Shown here: one piece after another, positions 60,013 to 64,000 of the stretch
Layout of the letters: each line of letters begins with the position of its first letter
How positions within the stretch are numbered: position 1 is the stretch's first letter
Source: Palsa-870 sp035937155
GTDB taxonomy: Bacteria; Chloroflexota; Dormibacteria; Dormibacterales; Dormibacteraceae
Assembly: GCA_035937155.1 (NCBI GenBank)
Contig: DASYVJ010000004.1
Location: 33,858-97,857 of the forward strand
Direction: 5' to 3'
Length of the DNA stretch: 64,000 bases
The notes under the pieces: generated by a model
Database searches by the model: none
What the model was told of the DNA's origin: nothing
The model's input: the letters and a program-made list of their open reading frames with translations, nothing else
Position numbers and translations under genes: made by a program

Positions 60013-60225
60013 ATGACCGAGGTGAAGGCGGAACTGGTTGGCAGCGTGTGGAAGATCACCACGGAGCCCGGCTCGCAGGTCGCCGAGGATGATGTGCTCC
60101 TCATCCTCGAGTCGATGAAGATGGAGATCGCGGTGACCGCCCCACGAGCGGGCACGGTGAATGAGATTCGTGTGAAAGAAACAGATGTGGTCAAGGAGGG
60201 ACAGGTTCTGGTGGTGCTGGAATGA
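60013..60225 (+). CDS. Stand-alone biotin carboxyl carrier domain protein
   Basis: A 70-residue single biotinyl domain. Lys36 in LESMKMEI is the biotinylation site; AELVGSVWKITTEPGSQV and PRAGTVNEIRVKETDVVKEGQVLVVL are the flanking strands. It is a partner for the carboxyltransferase subunit 900 nt upstream. It overlaps the DUF3467 gene by 4 nt. Confidence 0.9.
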   Translation: MTEVKAELVGSVWKITTEPGSQVAEDDVLLILESMKMEIAVTAPRAGTVNEIRVKETDVVKEGQVLVVLE

Positions 60226-60551
60226 GTGAGCTGCCGATCAGGGTCAAGGTCCAGGAGAGCGCAAGCCAGGTCGTCTACACGGATGCCGTCCTCATCAACG
60301 GCAACCCGCTCGGCTACGTGTTGAACTTCGGCCAGTGGGCGCCTGAGGAGCCGGGACTGGTGCGCATCTACACCCGTGTCGGGATGAGTCCCAACCACCT
60401 CAAGCTGCTCGCGCAGCTGCTGACCCAAAACGTGGCCGCATACGAGGACAAGTTCGGCGAGATGACTCTGACCGAGGACCGGGCGGCGCCGGCTCATCAC
60501 TTCGGTTTCGATACCGTTCCCCCCGAGCCGAGACAGAAGAAACTGCCCTGA
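60222..60551 (+). CDS. DUF3467 protein
   Basis: A 109-residue protein with the DUF3467 pattern YTDAVLINGNPLGYVLNFGQW ... VRIYTRVGMSPNHLKLLAQLLTQNVAAYEDKFG. The role of the family is unknown. Its first and last bases overlap the biotin carrier and zinc-ribbon genes, so it is part of the same operon. Confidence 0.85.
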   Translation: MSELPIRVKVQESASQVVYTDAVLINGNPLGYVLNFGQWAPEEPGLVRIYTRVGMSPNHLKLLAQLLTQNVAAYEDKFGEMTLTEDRAAPAHHFGFDTVPPEPRQKKLP

Positions 60552-61243
60552 TGAAGCCAGCTCAGCTCCTGTTCGAACATCAGCGACGGGTCGACCGGGA
60601 GCGGATCCTTCGCGAGGATATCGAGCGCGTCGCGTCACGGCTGGAGTCAGACCCCGAGGTGGTGGAGCTCGAAACCAGCCTTGCCGAGGCCCGCGGCGCA
60701 CAGGAGGTTGCGGCGGCGCGACTTCGCGAGTCAGACCACGAGCGTGAGGCTCACCGCACCAAGCTGCGTTCGCGCGAGAAAGAGCTCATGAGCGGGCGCA
60801 TCCGCAACCCGACCGAGCTGATGCAGATGTCGGAGGAGGTGTCGCACATGAAGGCGCGCTTTGCCGAGGAAGAGGACGCAGAGATGCGATTGATGGAGGA
60901 TGCAGATGCCGCCGACGGGGCCGTCCGCGACGCCATCGCCAACCTCGAGGACGGGCGCCGCCGCTCCGCAGGCGAAGAACCGGCGCTGCGACACGAGCTC
61001 GCGGGATGGACCACGGAGCTAGGCGAGGTCGTGGCCGAGCTCGACAGCGTATGGGAGCAGGTTCCGCCGGCTGCGCAAGCGGCGTACTCGCGCATGCGCA
61101 TGTATCCCCGCGTGGCCCAGGTGGTCAACAACCAGTGCACGGCCTGCCGGGTCACGGTCACGTCGTCGGGGATGCAGATGCTGCGCAAGGGTGACGAGAT
61201 CGTCCACTGTGAGCACTGCGGCCGCATCCTGGTCCGCGACTGA
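60551..61243 (+). CDS. Coiled-coil C4-type zinc ribbon protein (CT398-like)
   Basis: A 230-residue protein. Two long antiparallel helices (about 5-150, heptad-rich) are followed by a C4 zinc ribbon: NQCTACRVTV ... IVHCEHCGRILVRD. The CT398/zf-RING_7 family has been linked to secretion and to RNase HI or Nif3 neighbours; here an RNase HI-like gene follows. ATG overlaps the DUF3467 stop by 1 nt. Confidence 0.85.
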   Translation: MKPAQLLFEHQRRVDRERILREDIERVASRLESDPEVVELETSLAEARGAQEVAAARLRESDHEREAHRTKLRSREKELMSGRIRNPTELMQMSEEVSHMKARFAEEEDAEMRLMEDADAADGAVRDAIANLEDGRRRSAGEEPALRHELAGWTTELGEVVAELDSVWEQVPPAAQAAYSRMRMYPRVAQVVNNQCTACRVTVTSSGMQMLRKGDEIVHCEHCGRILVRD

Positions 61244-61665
61244 AAACCCTTCGCGTTTTCACGGACGGCGCGGCCCGCGGCAACCCGGGACCCGCCGGCC
61301 TCGGCGTGGTGATCGAGGATGAGCACGGCATGCGGCTGCGAGGGCTGCACCGCTGGCTCGGTGTCGCAACGAACAACGAGGCCGAGTACCACGCGTTTAT
61401 CGAAGGCCTGAAGGCGGTCGATGAATGGAAGCCAGACCGGCTCGAGGTCTACCTCGACTCGAAGCTGGTGGTGGAGCAGGTGAATGGGCGCTGGCGGGTC
61501 AAGGAGGCGCGGCTGCAGCCCCTCCACCGCCAGGCGAAAGAGCTGCTCGACCGCTTTCGAGAGGTCGAGGTCAAGCATGTGGAGCGGGAACGCAACAAGG
61601 CGGCCGATGCGCTTGCCAACCAGGCGATTGACGCCTACGTTAAGAAGGCGGCGCCTCGCGGGTAG
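61240..61665 (+). CDS. Ribonuclease HI-like protein, CTG start
   Basis: A 141-residue RNase H fold with all catalytic acids: D9 (VFTDGAARGNPG), E47 (NNEAEY), D73 (YLDSK) and D123 (AADALAN). The frame is closed by a TGA at 61210, and there is no ATG, GTG or TTG before the conserved first strand. A GTG at 61303 would delete the catalytic D9. The likely start is CTG 61240, overlapping the upstream stop as CTGA. This actinobacterial-like group hydrolyses RNA in RNA-DNA hybrids. It is directly followed by rnpB. Confidence 0.85.
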   Translation: MKTLRVFTDGAARGNPGPAGLGVVIEDEHGMRLRGLHRWLGVATNNEAEYHAFIEGLKAVDEWKPDRLEVYLDSKLVVEQVNGRWRVKEARLQPLHRQAKELLDRFREVEVKHVERERNKAADALANQAIDAYVKKAAPRG

Positions 61666-61675
61666 AATGCCGTTC

Positions 61676-62058
61676 GGGCCGAGGCGGACGGGTGACCGCT
61701 GACCACCTAATAAGCGGTTGGAGGAAAGTCCGGGCTCCACAGAGCAGGGCGCTGGGTAACACCCAGTCGGGGCGACTCGAAGGAAAGTGCCACAGAAAAT
61801 TACCGCCGGGTAGTGCGTGTCTCCGGAGACGAGCTGCCAGGTAAGGGTGAAAAGGTGGGGTAAGAGCCCACCGGCGGCCGGGTGACCGGCCGGCCAGGTA
61901 AACCCCGCCCGGAGCAAGACCAAATAGGAGGGCGTTCACAGCGGCTCGCTGAGCCCTCGGGTATCGGTCGCTAGAGGTGCCGGGCAACCGGCATCCCAGA
62001 CAGATGGTCACCGTCCCGCAAGGGACACAGAACCCGGCTTACGCGCCGTTCTCGGCCC
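61676..62058 (+). ncRNA. rnpB: RNase P RNA, type A
   Basis: Conserved P-core elements are visible: GAGGAAAGTCCGGGCTCC (CR-I, 5'), CAGGGCGCTGGGTAACACC, GAAGGAAAGTGCCACAGAAAA (CR-II/III), GGTAAGGGTGAAAAGGTGGGGTAAGAGCCCACC (CR-IV region) and, near the 3' end, CAGAACCCGGCTTAC (CR-V). The 5' GGGCCGAG (61676-61683) pairs with CTCGGCCC (62051-62058) as helix P1. TAGAAT at 61663-61668 is a plausible -10 box. Confidence 0.93.
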
Positions 62059-62533
62059 ACCACCCCGTCCCGAATACGAAATTCGAGTTACGTCGAGCCT
62101 CGCGGAGGAGTGTATGTCGCGGGTACCAGTACCCATTTAGTACCCACACACTTGTTCGACCGAGTTCGAAATCGGCCGGCGCGACCCGACTCGACGAACT
62201 TGGGCGGACAGAAAGGAAAAGGGACTGTCGGCGCAACCTTCTGTGCCCCCGCCCGCGACGCCAAGACCAGCATCCAGTGATCTCACGGCCATCGCTCGTC
62301 GGCGTGTCAATAGGGCTGGCGGACAGAATGTCGAGCGCAACCTTCTGTAGCCCCCGAAAGGCCGGTCTCAGGCGCGGGGGCGCAAGCTCGTGTCTCGGAG
62401 AGTGACGCCTGTAGTCAGTCGGCGCGATCAAATGTATGGATCGCAAGTCTGGACTGCGTAGGACCGATCGTCATGATGAAGTCAGGGTTGGCATCGGTTC
62501 GTTGCGGAAGGTCGTCGTAATCCATCAAGTGGA
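62059..62533. repeat. Gene-poor region with a two-copy direct repeat
   Basis: This stretch has no supported gene. A motif GGCGGACAGAA ... TGTCG-GCGCAACCTTCTGT-CCCCC occurs at 62203-62250 and again at 62318-62355. In each copy ACAGAA/TTCTGT form an inverted repeat; copy 1 has an extra 12 nt in the loop. GGTACC/AGTACCC duplications lie around 62110-62140. A 41-codon minus-strand frame (about 62411-62533) looks protein-like, but its reality cannot be judged. Confidence 0.5.
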
Positions 62534-62683
62534 TCAGCACGTCGTACGGTCCACCGCAGGATCACGGCGGCGGCGGCGCGGATGGAGCCTCAGCGCCCGG
62601 GCCCAGCGGCGGACCGTGGTGCGGGAGACGCCGAGCTCCTCACCGATCTCCTCAATGTCAGGCGGAGCATTGCGTCGCGTCAT
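62534..62683 (-). CDS. 49-residue helix-turn-helix protein
   Basis: The N-terminal two-thirds is a clear HTH (IEEIGEELGVSRTTVRRWARALRL), followed by an arginine-rich tail (HPRRRRRDP). Its ATG 62683 overlaps the monooxygenase stop as ATGA, so it is translationally coupled. It may regulate its own operon. A longer ancestral protein cut short by a frameshift is also possible, since a different frame downstream looks protein-like. Confidence 0.55.
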   Translation of the reverse strand: MTRRNAPPDIEEIGEELGVSRTTVRRWARALRLHPRRRRRDPAVDRTTC

Positions 62684-64000
62684 GGTGATCCGAACCAGGT
62701 AGTCAGCGCGTCGCGCAATCCGGTATCTGTGCCGTCCCCCACCCAGGCGACATGTCCGTCGGGCCGGATCAGCACGGCAGTGGGGGCAGTGACCGCGCCA
62801 AGTACCGGAAGCTCCCAAACACCAGCATATTTAGCGTTGATCAGCTGAACTCGATCAGCCCATGGAGTGATGTCAAAGCCGCCGGGCTCACCGAGGTTGA
62901 GCAGCACCGGCTTGGCGCTGTGCAACAGCTCGAAGACTCGGAGCGGTCCGTCGGCGGTCACGATGTCCAGATCGGGCATGCGGCGTCCGAGCAGCGGATG
63001 TCCCTCGCCGAGGTCGTAGCGGATGTCGAGACCGGAGAGCATCGCGGCGATGTGCCTGCGCGGCTCGTCCATGCTCAGCAGTTCGGTCATGGTGTCGCGC
63101 AGCGCCTGGTGACGGTCGCCGGGGCTGGTCAGTGCGACTTGGGCCATGGTGTTCTGCAGCACTCGGGCGCCGACCGGATGCCGTTCGTCGTGGAAGGTGT
63201 CCAGCAGGCTCTGGGGTGATGTCTTCTTGACCACCTGGGCCAGCTTCCACCCCAGGTTCACGGCATCCTGGACACCGGTGTTGAGACCTTGACCACCGAG
63301 CGGGGGATGCACGTGTGCCGCATCGCCCGCCAGAAGGATGCGCCCCTTGCGATACGAAGCCGCCTGCCGGGTGTTGTCCGTAAAACGGGAAGTCCAGCTC
63401 AGGCTGTGCACGCCGTAGTCCGTCCCGTCGGCGGCGATGAGTGCCTCGCTGACATCCTGCAGGGTGGGCTCGCTGGTGTGCTCGACCTGGGATTCGGTCA
63501 GGACGACCCGAATCCGATCTCCGCCCTCGACCGGGCCGATCCCACCGCCCGGACGCAGGCCGAACTCCGGCTTCTCGACCATCTCGACCTCGGCCATGAG
63601 CCAGCTCGTCGACGGATCCCACCCGGCGAACTCGATACCGGCCGCCTTTCGGATCACACTGCGGCCCCCGTCGCACCCGACCAGATAGTCCGCCCGGAGC
63701 GACGTGCCGTCGGACAGCGCGACGTCGACGCCGGTGTCGTCGTGGGCGAACCCTGTCACCTCACGTTCGCGCGTGGTCGGCACCCCGAGCTCATTGACCC
63801 AGGTGGCCAGTAGGCGCTCGGTCTGAATCTGCGGGAGGGCGAGCCCGTAGTTGTGGCGGGAGGGGAAATCACTGATGTCCAAGGGGATTCGACCGAACCC
63901 CTGGATCTGCATCGCCTTCCCCTCCTGGAGAAACCGGTCGGCGACGCCGCGCTGATCGAGCACCTCGATGGTGCGCGCGTGCAGACCGCCGGCGCGCGAG
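62680..64000 (-). CDS. FAD-dependent aromatic monooxygenase (PheA/TfdB or Rox-like), 5' end outside window
   Basis: About 440 residues of a class A flavoprotein hydroxylase. RAGGLHARTIEVLDQRG lies near the upstream edge, YLVGCDGGRSVIRKAAGI is the DG motif, and GRILLAGDAAHVHPPLGGQGLNTGVQDAVNLGWKLA is the FAD-binding GD motif. The C-terminal thioredoxin-like domain ends VLIRPDGHVAWVGDG. The layout resembles rifampicin monooxygenase and polyketide hydroxylases. The N-terminal GxGxxG lies beyond the window. The product is coupled to the HTH protein downstream. Confidence 0.85.
   Translation of the reverse strand, partial: SRAGGLHARTIEVLDQRGVADRFLQEGKAMQIQGFGRIPLDISDFPSRHNYGLALPQIQTERLLATWVNELGVPTTREREVTGFAHDDTGVDVALSDGTSLRADYLVGCDGGRSVIRKAAGIEFAGWDPSTSWLMAEVEMVEKPEFGLRPGGGIGPVEGGDRIRVVLTESQVEHTSEPTLQDVSEALIAADGTDYGVHSLSWTSRFTDNTRQAASYRKGRILLAGDAAHVHPPLGGQGLNTGVQDAVNLGWKLAQVVKKTSPQSLLDTFHDERHPVGARVLQNTMAQVALTSPGDRHQALRDTMTELLSMDEPRRHIAAMLSGLDIRYDLGEGHPLLGRRMPDLDIVTADGPLRVFELLHSAKPVLLNLGEPGGFDITPWADRVQLINAKYAGVWELPVLGAVTAPTAVLIRPDGHVAWVGDGTDTGLRDALTTWFGSP

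Noticed and set aside
62203..62355. Integron attC or CRISPR-like array
   Set aside because: Only two copies, no RYYYAAC/GTTRRRY pairing, no integrase or cas gene, no regular spacers.
62411..62533. Possible 41-residue minus-strand ORF (…LIHLMDYDDLPQRTDANPDF…)
   Set aside because: Looks protein-like but has no SD, no family and uncertain start; could be the shifted remainder of the HTH gene. Not enough to call.

Overview
The window is high-GC, densely coded bacterial chromosome. Several traits point to a monoderm-type soil bacterium from the Actinobacteriota / Chloroflexota / Dormibacterota side of the tree, although no marker here fixes the phylum. These are a split ImuA-ImuB-DnaE2 mutasome with an Actinobacteria/Bacillus-type LexA box, a Tad pilus operon without a secretin gene, a type A RNase P RNA, and many genes whose start codon lies 6-9 nt after a TAnnnT -10 box (apparently leaderless). 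Start codons include many GTG and TTG and probably CTG. No phage, IS transposase or CRISPR array was seen.

Layout. 1-2.4 kb: a partial secreted peptidase-like lipoprotein, a frameshifted MEDS gene, a VOC protein and tRNA-Ser(GCT). 2.4-15.3 kb: GH15 glucoamylase, MoeB-like E1, LarE, glycerol kinase, two GT-C-type membrane proteins, a PLP decarboxylase and a DUF1003 protein. 15.4-22.7 kb: dnaE2, then DUF6504-imuB-imuA (all on the minus strand), separated by decayed lipoprotein genes. 22.8-26.2 kb: a ThiO-like oxidase, a tandem duplication encoding two tiny lysine-rich peptides, and two alpha/beta hydrolases. 26.2-39.6 kb: an alpha-glucan/sugar block with an IMPase-family protein, GT4, GH57, a GH57-GT5 fusion, GlgP, and a nucleotidyltransferase-phosphomannomutase fusion; tRNA-Gly(CCC) follows. 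39.8-45.1 kb: Tat-exported amine oxidase, MFS transporter, a small DsrE-family gene with an in-frame TGA, and an acyl-CoA synthetase. 46-51.6 kb: a tightly coupled tad operon, then a Phd/VapB-PIN toxin-antitoxin pair. 51.6-54.3 kb: uncharacterised genes, including two neighbours that share an N-terminal 'SGRxxP' domain, and an amidohydrolase. 54.3-62.1 kb: mobA, etfBA, GT2, acyl-CoA carboxylase beta, BKACE, biotin carrier, DUF3467, zinc ribbon, RNase HI and rnpB. 62.1-64 kb: a gene-poor repeat stretch and a flavin monooxygenase coupled to a 49-residue HTH protein.

The strongest unusual signal is at 42739-43101. A DsrE-family reading frame is interrupted by one TGA exactly where the family has a cysteine of a CxxC pair. 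The same frame continues 39 codons to a normal end, and an 8-bp stem with a GTG loop lies 19 nt after the TGA, as expected for a bacterial SECIS. I read this as a selenocysteine protein with a URGC motif. Other notable items are the GH57-GT5 fusion, the duplicated lysine-rich peptide units with long conserved leaders, the paired SGRxxP-domain genes, a CysRS-like tail fused to a GT2, dispersed palindromic intergenic repeats (one forming the C-terminus of BKACE), and a cluster of pseudogenised lipoproteins.
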